This document shows positions 8,529 to 18,606 of a stretch of DNA of 64,000 nt, piece after piece. The stretch comes from Paenibacillus profundus (GTDB lineage: Bacteria; Bacillota; Bacilli; Paenibacillales; Paenibacillaceae). The stretch spans positions 124,001 to 188,000 of the forward strand of contig NZ_JAJNBZ010000008.1 in assembly GCF_021369635.1 (NCBI RefSeq). Direction: 5' to 3'. How positions within the stretch are numbered: the stretch's first letter is position 1; each line of letters starts with the position of its first letter. A program made the position numbers and the translations under genes. Below the pieces are notes generated by a model. It was not told the origin of the DNA and made no database searches. It saw only the letters and a program-made list of their open reading frames with translations.

Positions 8529-8617
8529 ATTAGGGCAACCCGGCTGTCATCGCATGTATACACATGCATTAGACCCGTGGCTTTGCGTCCTCTGCTTTCG
8601 CTAGAGTTTGCCGTTAT
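8529..8617 (-). promoter_or_regulatory. Cyclic-di-GMP-I (GEMM-I) riboswitch aptamer
   Basis: Read on the minus strand, the segment carries the conserved elements of the GEMM-I aptamer in order: GGCAAAC, a stem capped by GAAA, GGACGCAAAGCC, a CGGGTCTAA segment that begins the second arm with the tetraloop receptor, then GACAGCCGGGTTGCC. It precedes an intrinsic terminator and the CAP-protein gene on the same strand. Because GCCCTAA overlaps the closing stem, ligand binding should favour the terminator, so an OFF switch is inferred. Confidence 0.93.
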
Positions 8618-8695
8618 CCATTTCTTCATATCAATATAACTATCTCCACTATATATGAGTCAGAAAAGGTTGTACATACTATTTTGGGCATTACA

Positions 8696-8723
8696 AGCCG
8701 TGAGGCATCTTTCCTTGACGGCT
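8696..8723 (-). terminator. Weak hairpin after the LPQTG gene
   Basis: On the minus strand AGCCGT...ACGGCT forms a 6-bp stem just past the stop codon of the LPQTG gene. There is no T-run, so termination may be leaky and some transcript could read into the riboswitch. Confidence 0.35.
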
Positions 8724-8729
8724 AATTGG

Positions 8730-11700
8730 TTAGTTTTGCGCGAATATTTTTTGTCGTGCTAACCATGCGACGAGTGCTAATGCACATAAGATGATACCTA
8801 TCACGGGCGCGACAGGAGCGTCTTCGCCTGTTTGAGGCAGCGTATCCGTATTTTTCGGAGTGGATTTTGGCTGTTCATCCTTGTTTGGCTCGGAGTCGGT
8901 ATCGCCATCTACCTCGGTATCATTAGCGTCATCGTTATTTTCATCTTGTTCTCCTTCAGTGTTGTCTCCTGGATAATTGACATCGGAAGGTTCATCTCGA
9001 TCTGAATCCGGATTAGATGGCTCAGACGGTCTATCAGGCTCCGTCGTTGGATTCGGTGTAGATGGATCCCCTCCGGAATTGTCTGACCCGCCTGGTCGAT
9101 CAGGATCGGGATCTGGGCCTGGTGCCGACGGTTTGCGAATCAGTCCCGCATCGATTGTCATGTTATGCTCACCTTGGGCAAGAGCTATGACATCTGTCCA
9201 CCCGTCCTTATAAGCGTCGGAATCAAGTGAACGATCGTCTCCTGCACCTGTCAAAGTGAAGGTGTAGCCGTCCGGTGCAATGAATCTGACCTTATAATCG
9301 CCTGCATCCAAGTTATCGAAGAGATAGTATCCAGGCTTGCCTGATTCGTACACTGCGCCAGTAACCGTATCTTTGTATACCGTTTCTGTTACCGTCGAGC
9401 TTAGCCATTTACCGTCAGCATCATACAGTTGTACGGTAATGCCGTTCATGCCAGTGTCCCCGTCATCCTGAATTCCATTGCGGTTCGCATCGAACCAGAC
9501 GTAATTGCCGATGGCACCTTTGTTAGGTTCAACTGGATCTACCGGTTTGCGAACGAGTCCCGCATCGATTGTCATGTTATGCTCGCCTTGGGCAAGAGCT
9601 ATGACATCAGTCCACCCGTCCTTATAAGCGTTGGAATCAAGTGCCCTATTGTCGCCTGCGTCTTTCAGAGTGAAGGTATAACCGTCCGGTGCAAAGAATT
9701 TGACCTTATAATCGCCTGCATCCAAGTTATCGAAGAGATAATAACCGGACCTGTATACATAGTCAGTCACAGTCGGATCATACACAGAACCCGTTACTGT
9801 AGGATCATACACCGAATTCGTAACTGTACTGTAGTATACGGAGCGGGTCACTGTGGAAGTGAGCTTCTTGTTGCCATCCTTGTTGTACAGTTCCACTGTA
9901 ACACCATTCAAGCCTGTATTCTCGTCATCTTGAACTCCATTGCCGTTTGAGTCAATCCAGACGTATTTGCCGATTGCTCCCTTTTTCGGTTCAGGGTTAG
10001 GCGGGAGTTTTCTCTTTACTAATCCGGCATCGATGTCATGGCGTTTATCGCCTCTATTGAGCTCAATGATGTCCGTCGTGCCTTCTGGCTTGGCGTCGGA
10101 ATCAAGGTTCCTGTCATCGCCTGCACCTTGTTTAGTGAACCCCGTATACTCTTCTGGAAGATGGAACTTTACAAAATATTTACCTTTATCTAGTCCTGTA
10201 AACAGATAGTAGCCTGGGTTCCCTTCATGATCGTCACCTGTCAACGTGGCTTCCAGAAGTTCCTTACTGTCGGCGTCATATAATTCTACTTTGACGCCGT
10301 TGACGCCTAAATGGGAATCATTCGTCTGAATTCCGATGCCATCTTTATCAAACCAAACATAATTCCCGATCTCAGCCTTCGGACTATTCTTGATTTTAAT
10401 TCCTACCTTGAGCGGTTCGGCTGGCAACAGGTCGGTATTTGTGTCGGTCCGTGAAGCCGTGAAGCCGAAAGAATTCCATGCGATCTCCTCATCTCCGACC
10501 GGTGCCCCAACAGGCGACCGCATCGTCCATTCCAGCACTTTCGTTTCCCCAGGTTTTAAAGCAGTTTGCTGCGCAAACACGAATTTCAGAGCTTTCACCG
10601 TCGTCAGATCTTGCGGCGGTTCGGTGCTCCACGAGCCCGTCGTCATGGATACATTGTCACTTGTGCTGTAGTAGACGTCCACATCCTCGTACTTAATCGC
10701 CTCTGTTAGAATAGGACTCCACTTGCTGTCACGCGGTGATCTATCAATTACGCCGATATCGCCTTTGCGCGGAAGAACATCAACGATCGTTACCTTTTTT
10801 ACGTCAACAGTGCCGGAGTTTTTTACTTCCAGCTTGTAGTTGATTTTGCCACCGGATGAGACGGTTCCTGTAGCCGGATATTTGGACCATTGTCCGTTGT
10901 CCAGATCGCCCTGCACATACTTCACCGCTTCAAGATTGGTAGCCGAATTAACGTTGATTGTTACATTGCTATAGACGTACCATTTGCCATCTTTGAACTT
11001 TTGGTTGTCAAAGTTTTTAGGGAAGCTGTTCACATAAGTTTGCGTTGCCGATGTAACTTCCACTTCATTATCGATCGTGCCTGTCGTTACGCCTGTGCTC
11101 ACATTGGCGTCGAATGTAATGATGAGCGTCTTGTTCGGCTCCAGAGTAAAGGTATCTGGACCCCACGTCCAAATGAGCTTGCTTCCTTGGCTGTTGAGAT
11201 CTTCTCGTTTGAAATCTGGAGTTGGCACAGCGCCTTTCTCCATATCCAACTTCCAAGAGCTTTCTACATACTCCAGCTCTCGCGGCAGCAAGTCAGATAC
11301 GATCGGATCTTTAAAAGGGACGCCGTTCGGGCTTTTATTCGTCACTTTGAGTGTATACGTGACTTTGTCGCCTGGCTTGAATGAGGAGCCATTAGCATAT
11401 TTCTCCACTTGAATGAGCGGACGTTCGGCAACGGCGAGAGCCTTGATTGCATCCCAATGCTCTTTCCGTTCCGTACCATATCCGTATTCCAACTTGGCAT
11501 AGTTAATGATCTGCTTCCATTGCTTGTTGTGGAAACGAGCCTCTTCATCGGATGGCAGACCATTTTCCTCGTCTAAATATCCATATTTGTGATCGGGAAA
11601 TTTTTGATTTAAGAGCGGGAAACTTCCGTATTTGTACCCGTCTTGTTCCACGTCCTTGTAAGACGTGAACGTATAACGCAATTGCAGTGCATTTTGTTGC

Positions 11701-13082
11701 TGGAAATGAAGCGGTACATTGCCGAATACGAGCCGAATTCCTTTAATTTCCTCAGGCTTTACCGAAGGGAGATCTTTGGCGTCTACTCTATACTCAGAAG
11801 GGAAGGATAGGGCGCTTCTCCAAATTTTCCAATCTCCTTCATCGGGTTCATGATTTGTCGTATATTCCAAGCTGTAAGAGCCAAGCTGCTCTCCGGCAAA
11901 TCTAGGGAGATCGATAAACTCCAAGGTCATGCCCTTGGGTGTCATGTCGGTTATCTTCACATTGTCCAACGGCACGTTGGACGAGTTGCTGAGACCTCCG
12001 ATCGAATAGGTGACTCCCTGTCCTTCTGATAGTTCTTTTTCCGCGCCGTCCCAGATCTGTTTGTAGATCCACATGCCGCCATTAGGTTCTTTTATAAATC
12101 CGTGTTTAGCCTCAGCTTTGAGATTATCAAGCGGATTTTCGCCCAATGGCTGCAAAGAAGCCGCAGCTTTATTCATTACCCCGGAACCTTTATATACGAC
12201 TTTGCCATGTTCATCAATTATTTCGACTGGCGGGTCGTCTTTAACAAGTTCAAGCACATTTTCTGGATAAGACACGGTGACGAGAATAGTTGCGGAACGA
12301 TCTTTTGGTTTGTTGTTCAGCTTATCGGCGTCGATGTCCCATGTCAGTGTTTGACCCTTCTGGGAAGATGGCGCAGGTTCAGCCTTTATGAACGCAGCTG
12401 CGTCCGGCAAAATGTCAGTAATGGTCACATGGCTTACGTTAAGATTTCCGTATTTTTCTGAATTGTTTTTTCCCTTTATATCTTTGAGCGTTATTTGATA
12501 GGTGACATTAGTTCCGGGCCGAGGTTGAATTCCCTCAACGGGAACGACCCGCTCCTTTACGAGCGCCCATTCTGCGGAAGCGACTGCCGTGACGGCAGCG
12601 GTATTGAACTCGACAGGCGTGCTGTCAGGGCTGCGTTTAAAGGCGACATTTGTTGAAGCAGTCGTCCCGTTAGGCGTTGTATAGTTAGGGAAACGAGCGT
12701 TGACCTGCAGTGTTCCTGTCTTGCCGGACGCTGTGTCAGCTTTAAAGGTAAACGTGACCTTGCGCTCCTGATCGTCATACTCTCCTAGTGCGAATTCGTC
12801 GCCTTTAATGCCATTCCCATCATCATTAACGAGTTCGACACCTTCGGGCAGGGGGAGTTCGATAACAGCACTTGAGAAATCTCCCGTTGTACTGGAAAGA
12901 CTGTAATCGATCGTATAAGTAAACGTCTTTCCAGTCAGCACCTCTTGTTCGTTCACGCTCAACCTGATGATGCTGCCATCGCCTGATGCATCATTGGCAT
13001 GTGCCGCTGCAGGGGACAGCACGACATTCAATACAAGCACTAACGCCCATACAATCGCCTGAAACTTCTTGATTCTCTTCAT
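8730..13082 (-). CDS. Large LPQTG cell-wall-anchored protein with DUF11-like and SdrD-B domains
   Basis: A 1450-residue surface protein and likely sortase substrate. Residues 1-28 are a signal peptide ending AHA. The body holds several isopeptide/DUF11-like beta domains, with VTYTLKVTN near 575 and INYKLEVKN near 740. Three SdrD-B domains follow at about 900-1010, 1034-1160 and 1190-1300, each opening with GxIGxYVWxD and ending with a DAGL motif. The second SdrD-B carries four copies of a nine-residue TVTxSVYDP repeat. A proline/aspartate-rich wall-spanning region (about 1317-1410) leads to LPQTG at about 1414, a hydrophobic helix and a short charged tail. GGAGG lies ten bases before the ATG. 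It may act in adhesion or biofilm; this is inferred from architecture. Confidence 0.93.
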   Translation of the reverse strand: MKRIKKFQAIVWALVLVLNVVLSPAAAHANDASGDGSIIRLSVNEQEVLTGKTFTYTIDYSLSSTTGDFSSAVIELPLPEGVELVNDDGNGIKGDEFALGEYDDQERKVTFTFKADTASGKTGTLQVNARFPNYTTPNGTTASTNVAFKRSPDSTPVEFNTAAVTAVASAEWALVKERVVPVEGIQPRPGTNVTYQITLKDIKGKNNSEKYGNLNVSHVTITDILPDAAAFIKAEPAPSSQKGQTLTWDIDADKLNNKPKDRSATILVTVSYPENVLELVKDDPPVEIIDEHGKVVYKGSGVMNKAAASLQPLGENPLDNLKAEAKHGFIKEPNGGMWIYKQIWDGAEKELSEGQGVTYSIGGLSNSSNVPLDNVKITDMTPKGMTLEFIDLPRFAGEQLGSYSLEYTTNHEPDEGDWKIWRSALSFPSEYRVDAKDLPSVKPEEIKGIRLVFGNVPLHFQQQNALQLRYTFTSYKDVEQDGYKYGSFPLLNQKFPDHKYGYLDEENGLPSDEEARFHNKQWKQIINYAKLEYGYGTERKEHWDAIKALAVAERPLIQVEKYANGSSFKPGDKVTYTLKVTNKSPNGVPFKDPIVSDLLPRELEYVESSWKLDMEKGAVPTPDFKREDLNSQGSKLIWTWGPDTFTLEPNKTLIITFDANVSTGVTTGTIDNEVEVTSATQTYVNSFPKNFDNQKFKDGKWYVYSNVTINVNSATNLEAVKYVQGDLDNGQWSKYPATGTVSSGGKINYKLEVKNSGTVDVKKVTIVDVLPRKGDIGVIDRSPRDSKWSPILTEAIKYEDVDVYYSTSDNVSMTTGSWSTEPPQDLTTVKALKFVFAQQTALKPGETKVLEWTMRSPVGAPVGDEEIAWNSFGFTASRTDTNTDLLPAEPLKVGIKIKNSPKAEIGNYVWFDKDGIGIQTNDSHLGVNGVKVELYDADSKELLEATLTGDDHEGNPGYYLFTGLDKGKYFVKFHLPEEYTGFTKQGAGDDRNLDSDAKPEGTTDIIELNRGDKRHDIDAGLVKRKLPPNPEPKKGAIGKYVWIDSNGNGVQDDENTGLNGVTVELYNKDGNKKLTSTVTRSVYYSTVTNSVYDPTVTGSVYDPTVTDYVYRSGYYLFDNLDAGDYKVKFFAPDGYTFTLKDAGDNRALDSNAYKDGWTDVIALAQGEHNMTIDAGLVRKPVDPVEPNKGAIGNYVWFDANRNGIQDDGDTGMNGITVQLYDADGKWLSSTVTETVYKDTVTGAVYESGKPGYYLFDNLDAGDYKVRFIAPDGYTFTLTGAGDDRSLDSDAYKDGWTDVIALAQGEHNMTIDAGLIRKPSAPGPDPDPDRPGGSDNSGGDPSTPNPTTEPDRPSEPSNPDSDRDEPSDVNYPGDNTEGEQDENNDDANDTEVDGDTDSEPNKDEQPKSTPKNTDTLPQTGEDAPVAPVIGIILCALALVAWLARQKIFAQN
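9749..9856 (-). repeat. In-frame 27-bp tandem repeat inside an SdrD-B domain
   Basis: Four consecutive nine-codon units encode variants of TVTxSVYDP inside the second SdrD-B domain. The third SdrD-B domain has only about two such units at the same place, so the array expanded by slippage or unequal crossing-over. Confidence 0.75.
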
Positions 13083-13337
13083 ACGGATGGTTCCTCCTTT
13101 CCTCGATTTTCATTTCTGAACTTGGTAACGCGCTGAATCTCGAAACTAAGGCCAATAATTGCAGCACACCTCCTTGAAATAGGGACAAGTCGCGCCTGCA
13201 TCATGGCTTTTGCTTCTTGTCCATGAAAACGATTGGTTTCATTCATATCCCAAGGCGCTTTCCTACGGTATATTAAATGATCCATCTATACAAAATCTGA
13301 AACGTGGATTGAAATTGCGTATTGTTAGGCATCCGCA
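13083..13337 (-). other. Leader of the LPQTG gene with a hairpin and overlapping upstream frame
   Basis: Read on the minus strand this 255-base leader contains a 7-bp stem GGACAAG / CTTGTCC around a 26-nt loop (13182-13221) and an AAGGAGG site not followed by a usable start. A 68-codon frame (13285 to 13079) ends in an ATGA overlap with the LPQTG start, but has no clear ribosome site. I tested it by eye against cyclic-di-GMP aptamers and it does not match. Confidence 0.3.
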
Positions 13338-13378
13338 CAAAAAAAGCTGATGATCACCGCAACCGGTTTTCATCAGCT
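13338..13378 (-). terminator. Terminator of the PgpA-like gene
   Basis: On the minus strand AGCTGATGA / TCATCAGCT forms a perfect 9-bp stem followed by seven T residues. Confidence 0.88.
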
Positions 13379-13395
13379 CTATTTATCGTGCCTAT

Positions 13396-13968
13396 TCATT
13401 TTTGCCGCAATTGCTCCATTTCCTTCTCGCGTTCGGCCTGCTTCCTATGGGCGATTCTACTGCTGGCCGCCGCCGCGATGGCTCCGACGATATCGTCCAG
13501 GAACGTATGTATTTGACCGTCCTGCTTATCGTTCAGCTTCTCTAGAATGCCTGGCTTTAGCTTATCGACATAGCCGAAGTTCGTAAATCCGATGCTTCCA
13601 TATACGTTAACAATGGAGAATGCAAGCACCTCATCCACACCATACAAGCTCTCGTCGTTCTCCACCATTTCCTGAAGGGCGGGAATTAGTTTGCCTTCTT
13701 CAGCCATAATGTCGAGCTGGATACCCGTCAATACGGCATTCTGAACTTCACGCTTATTGAGCACCTGCTCCACATTATATATGCAGTACTCCATCGTCAG
13801 TTCCGGGAAATACTTCTGCTGCAGAAACATGACGATCTCCGCGATTTTATCTAGGGTCACACCACGTTTCAACAGCCATTCGCGCGTAGCACTTTCCACT
13901 TTTTCACTATCTAGGCTATACGGTTTTTTTGCTTCAGGAGAAACGGTTGGTTCGAGCGGTTGAATCAT
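13396..13968 (-). CDS. Phosphatidylglycerophosphatase A-family protein (YutG-like)
   Basis: A protein of about 190 residues. The region from residue 30 onward matches the PgpA/YutG family, with GSIGFTNFGYVDKLKPG near residue 130 and the conserved FLDDIVGAIAAA segment near residue 165. Enterobacterial PgpA removes phosphate from phosphatidylglycerophosphate, but the Firmicute YutG branch lacks the membrane helices, so its activity is uncertain. The ATG at 13968 is chosen because GAGGTGACTGCT precedes it; the upstream ATG at 13998 lacks a ribosome site. It ends at a strong terminator and is divergent from gerM. Confidence 0.8.
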   Translation of the reverse strand: MIQPLEPTVSPEAKKPYSLDSEKVESATREWLLKRGVTLDKIAEIVMFLQQKYFPELTMEYCIYNVEQVLNKREVQNAVLTGIQLDIMAEEGKLIPALQEMVENDESLYGVDEVLAFSIVNVYGSIGFTNFGYVDKLKPGILEKLNDKQDGQIHTFLDDIVGAIAAAASSRIAHRKQAEREKEMEQLRQK

Positions 13969-14088
13969 AGCAGTCACCTCTTTTTCTTTCACTCCCATAT
14001 CATTTCTTCGGATGGGTACTCTTATGTATACGACAATGATACACCCAATACCTTCATCCTCTACTTAAAAGAGGAGGAGGCAATTGCC

Positions 14089-14134
14089 TTAAAGTGCGTG
14101 TTCAAAAAAGGTGACTTTTTGGACAACCTCACTA
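14089..14134 (-). repeat. Compact copy of the dispersed palindromic-ended repeat (copy e)
   Basis: In reverse orientation the right end (AAAGTGCGTGTTCAAAAAAGG) is joined directly to the left end (GACTTTTTGGACAACCTC), making a long hairpin with no interior. It sits in the divergent region between the PgpA-like gene and gerM. Confidence 0.65.
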
Positions 14135-14248
14135 AAATCCCTAAAATCGTCATGTTTTGGACAGCCATCTCGTATACATAGGACAAACGGGAGGGGAACG
14201 CATCATAGTCACCCCTGACGAAATCGTCATTAAGGAGGTGTTTCGCAT

Positions 14249-15319
14249 ATGATGCGGACACGAGGATTACGACAAGGGGCGCTCGCGGTCGTGCTGACAC
14301 TGCCTTTTTTGCTTAGCGCTTGTGGAGGAAGCGACGGAGCGATAGATCAGCCGCCAGCTGATGTGGAGGCGCAAATGTTGGCCTCGGCGGAAGCAAAGAC
14401 CAGCTTGCTCGGGACAAGCCCGTCTCTGCAGGATGAAGCGCAATTGAATGCCAACATGACGGTGTTCATACAGGACCGTCACGGTTATTTGGCTCCGATC
14501 TCGTACCAATGGGATGCGGACAATACGAAATCGCTGGCGCAAGCGTCCATGGAATTGCTTGTGGAGGGAGGCATGCATAAGGATAAGCTGCCTTCTGGAT
14601 TTACAGCGACGCTCCCCAAAGGGACAACCGTAACGAACTTGACGCTCAAGCCGGATCAGAAGCTCGCTATTGTCGAGCTGTCGAAGCAGTTTGCAAGCTA
14701 TGAACCGGCACAGGAGCGTAAAATATTGGAGTCGATCACGTGGACGCTGACCTCTTTGCCAGATATCGAGAATGTTCAGCTGTGGATGGATTCGCAGAAA
14801 TTGAATGAAATGCCCGTGGATGGCATGCCGCTCGATGTGCCTCTTAACCGTCAGTTCGGGATTAACGTAGAGAAGCCGGACACGGTGAACTATTTGCATT
14901 CGATGCCGGTCGCGCTCTATTTCTCGAGCTACAGTGAGGACGGAAAATCATATTTTGTTCCGGTTACGCGCCTGATCGAGCCTTCTGACGATCCTATTCA
15001 GGCAGCGCTGGAGCAAATGATTGAAGGTCCGCTCGATAAAAAGGCGATGGCCATGACTATTACGAAGGAAACGAAAATTAACGAAATTGTCCGTTCAGGC
15101 GATACGTTGACGGTGGACTTGGCAGACAGCATGTTTACAGAGGGTGATCCGATTCCCGCGGAGCTGGTAAAAGCCGTCGTGCTGTCCATGACAGAGCAGA
15201 AAGGCATCGCCAAGGTGCAGGTCAAAATGAACGGCATGGCGGATATTCAAGGTACGGATAAGAAAGACTATTCTGAGCCGGTGGCACGTCCTGTTGTGAA
15301 CTTGGCTTGGAAAGGTTGA
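14249..15319 (+). CDS. gerM: GerM-family sporulation/germination lipoprotein
   Basis: A 356-residue lipoprotein. The N-terminus has a signal sequence ending in the lipobox LLSAC, so Cys would be lipidated at about residue 25. Two GerMN domains follow (about residues 80-195 and 230-345), each with the pattern of a strand, VDL/VEL and a helix; the second includes DTLTVDLADSMF. GerM is made during spore formation and holds SpoIIIA-SpoIIQ channel parts in place in Bacillus subtilis. AAGGAGG lies ten bases before the ATG. It precedes rph and rdgB, the same order as the B. subtilis gerM-rph-ysnA locus. Confidence 0.9.
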   Translation: MMRTRGLRQGALAVVLTLPFLLSACGGSDGAIDQPPADVEAQMLASAEAKTSLLGTSPSLQDEAQLNANMTVFIQDRHGYLAPISYQWDADNTKSLAQASMELLVEGGMHKDKLPSGFTATLPKGTTVTNLTLKPDQKLAIVELSKQFASYEPAQERKILESITWTLTSLPDIENVQLWMDSQKLNEMPVDGMPLDVPLNRQFGINVEKPDTVNYLHSMPVALYFSSYSEDGKSYFVPVTRLIEPSDDPIQAALEQMIEGPLDKKAMAMTITKETKINEIVRSGDTLTVDLADSMFTEGDPIPAELVKAVVLSMTEQKGIAKVQVKMNGMADIQGTDKKDYSEPVARPVVNLAWKG

Positions 15320-15395
15320 TGATTTTCGCCAAGGTCTTTGGTAGAATAGGGGATGTTACTTTACGGATGACAGTGGAATTGTAGGAGGCACTTAC

Positions 15396-16181
15396 ATGAG
15401 AAGCAACGGACGAAAGGCGGATGACCTCCGCCCAATTACGATTCGGACGAACACGAATAAATATGCGGAAGGATCCGTAATGATCGAAGTAGGCGACACG
15501 GTCGTTATGTGTACGGCTTCGGTCGATGAGAAAGTTCCCCCGTTTATGAAAGGTCAAGGCAAAGGGTGGATAACGGCGGAATACTCCATGCTTCCGCGCG
15601 CGACGCAAGTTCGCAATCAGCGCGAATCGGCACGCGGCAAAGTCAATGGTAGAACGATGGAAATTCAGCGCCTAATAGGACGCGCGCTGCGTTCTGTGGT
15701 AGATCTGCATGCGCTCGGCGAACGGACGATTACGCTCGATTGTGATGTTTTGCAGGCGGATGGGGGAACGCGCACGACTTCGATTACGGGTGCGTTTGTC
15801 GCGATGGCCATGGCCATCAACAAGATTGCAGTTCAGCATTCGCTGCCGAAGTTCCCGATCACCGACTTTTTGGCTTCCGTCAGCGTCGGGGTTATTCAAG
15901 GTGAAACGCTGCTTGACTTAAACTATAATGAGGACTCTACAGCCAAAGTAGATATGAACGTAGTCATGACCGGGAACGGAAAATTCGTCGAAGTTCAAGG
16001 GACAGGCGAAGACAGCCCGTTCTCGCGCGAGGAATTGAACGAGCTCCTCGCGAGCGCAGAAAAGGGAATTATGAATATCGTGGAGCTGCAGAAGGAAGCG
16101 CTCGGACCTATCGCGGATAAAATTGCCGTGCAGGCAATGACTGCGACAGGGGGGGCTGGCGGACATGGAAATCGCAAGTAA
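15396..16181 (+). CDS. rph: Ribonuclease PH
   Basis: A 261-residue phosphorolytic exoribonuclease that trims 3' ends of tRNA precursors. The protein starts [13 protein letters not shown], shows the phosphate-binding and RNA-contacting region [15 protein letters not shown], and the active-site loop [18 protein letters not shown]. The length is slightly above the usual 240-250. GTAGGAGG precedes the ATG. Its last 17 bases overlap rdgB, so the two are translationally coupled. Confidence 0.96.
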   Translation: MRSNGRKADDLRPITIRTNTNKYAEGSVMIEVGDTVVMCTASVDEKVPPFMKGQGKGWITAEYSMLPRATQVRNQRESARGKVNGRTMEIQRLIGRALRSVVDLHALGERTITLDCDVLQADGGTRTTSITGAFVAMAMAINKIAVQHSLPKFPITDFLASVSVGVIQGETLLDLNYNEDSTAKVDMNVVMTGNGKFVEVQGTGEDSPFSREELNELLASAEKGIMNIVELQKEALGPIADKIAVQAMTATGGAGGHGNRK

Positions 16182-16806
16182 TACGATTATTATTGCGACA
16201 CAGAACCAAGGCAAGCTGAAGGAATTTCAGCTTGCCTTCTCCCCTTTGGGCAAGCAAGTATTGAGCATGGCGGATTTCCCGCATATTCCGGATATCGAAG
16301 AAGACGGCAAGACCTTTGCAGAGAATGCGTTGAAGAAGGCGAAGACGATGGCGGAAATTGTAGCGCTTCCGGTGCTGGCCGATGATTCTGGGCTGTGCGT
16401 AGCACGCCTTGACGGGGCGCCGGGCGTCTATTCCGCGCGCTATGCAGGCGAGCACGGCAACGACCAGTCTAACAATGCGAAGCTTCTGGTAGAACTGGCG
16501 AAGCTGCAGCCGAAGGACATGGGAGCAGGTCTGTCGCTCGATGCGGGAGCTCAGGTATTGAGCGAGGCACAATTTGTATGCGTGCTGGCGCTGTATGATC
16601 CGGCTTCATGTCAAGCTTTGGAAGTACAGGGAACGGCCGATGGTTATATTATCGGTGAAGCGCGCGGCAGGAACGGCTTTGGCTACGATCCGCTGTTCTA
16701 CTTGCCTCATTTCGGCCGTACGATGGCAGAGCTGTCGCCAGAAGAGAAGCAAAGCATCAGCCACCGCGGAGATGCCATCCGACAGCTTCAGCAGAAGCTG
16801 CGCTAA
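16165..16806 (+). CDS. rdgB: XTP/dITP (non-canonical purine NTP) pyrophosphatase
   Basis: A 213-residue Ham1/RdgB family enzyme that hydrolyses ITP, dITP and XTP to the monophosphates. Key motifs are [12 protein letters not shown] (substrate loop), [23 protein letters not shown], and [12 protein letters not shown], followed by SHRGDA. A stretch of about 18 residues after [11 protein letters not shown] is longer than in most homologues, giving a slightly larger protein. The start lies within the rph gene. A terminator follows at 16830. Confidence 0.95.
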   Translation: MEIASNTIIIATQNQGKLKEFQLAFSPLGKQVLSMADFPHIPDIEEDGKTFAENALKKAKTMAEIVALPVLADDSGLCVARLDGAPGVYSARYAGEHGNDQSNNAKLLVELAKLQPKDMGAGLSLDAGAQVLSEAQFVCVLALYDPASCQALEVQGTADGYIIGEARGRNGFGYDPLFYLPHFGRTMAELSPEEKQSISHRGDAIRQLQQKLR

Positions 16807-16829
16807 AACTGCAAATTTAGCTTTATATG

Positions 16830-16868
16830 AGACACCTAGCCGCATTATGCATGTTTAGGTGTCTTTTT
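16830..16868 (+). terminator. Terminator of gerM-rph-rdgB
   Basis: AGACACCTA / TAGGTGTCT is a perfect 9-bp stem followed by five T residues. Confidence 0.85.
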
Positions 16869-16916
16869 CTATAAGGTTACTCAGATTTAGTCCTTCCCAA
16901 GCGCGAGAAAATGTGA

Positions 16917-18254
<1,338 letters not shown>

Positions 18255-18353
18255 TAAATGGCCTGTCAGGCTCATCAGTTGAGTCTGGCGAGAAGAAGGA
18301 CTTTGCCCGGGTAGCAGTCACATAAGATGGCACATCACAACATAGTCATACAG

Positions 18354-18377
18354 CGCAGCCGTAAGGCTGCGTTTTTT
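18354..18377 (+). terminator. Terminator after metY
   Basis: CGCAGCC-GTAA-GGCTGCG followed by six T residues, between the convergent metY and asnB genes. The 230 bases between it and asnB (18378-18606) hold no supportable gene. Confidence 0.88.
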
Positions 18378-18606
18378 CATGCTGCGCTTGATTGTAAACG
18401 AGAATGAAATAACTTGACGGCCGCACGTATGAATCGAGATTATGAATAAACCAAAGCCTCGAAGACGAGTGGAACTACGAGTATTAAAAAGACAAATAAT
18501 TCTCGTGGATGATGAGTTAAAGAAGAGCCCCATACCGGCTGACGTTGGGACGTCATGCCGATACAGGACTTGTCATCATTTTGCTGAGTTAAAAGAAGTT
18601 TATCCG

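Noticed and set aside
13083-13320. Possible second c-di-GMP riboswitch before the LPQTG gene
   Set aside because: The GGACxxxGCAAAAGCC-like segment recalls GEMM-I, but the conserved GGCAAAC start, GAAA-capped stem, receptor and closing helix are missing or out of register.
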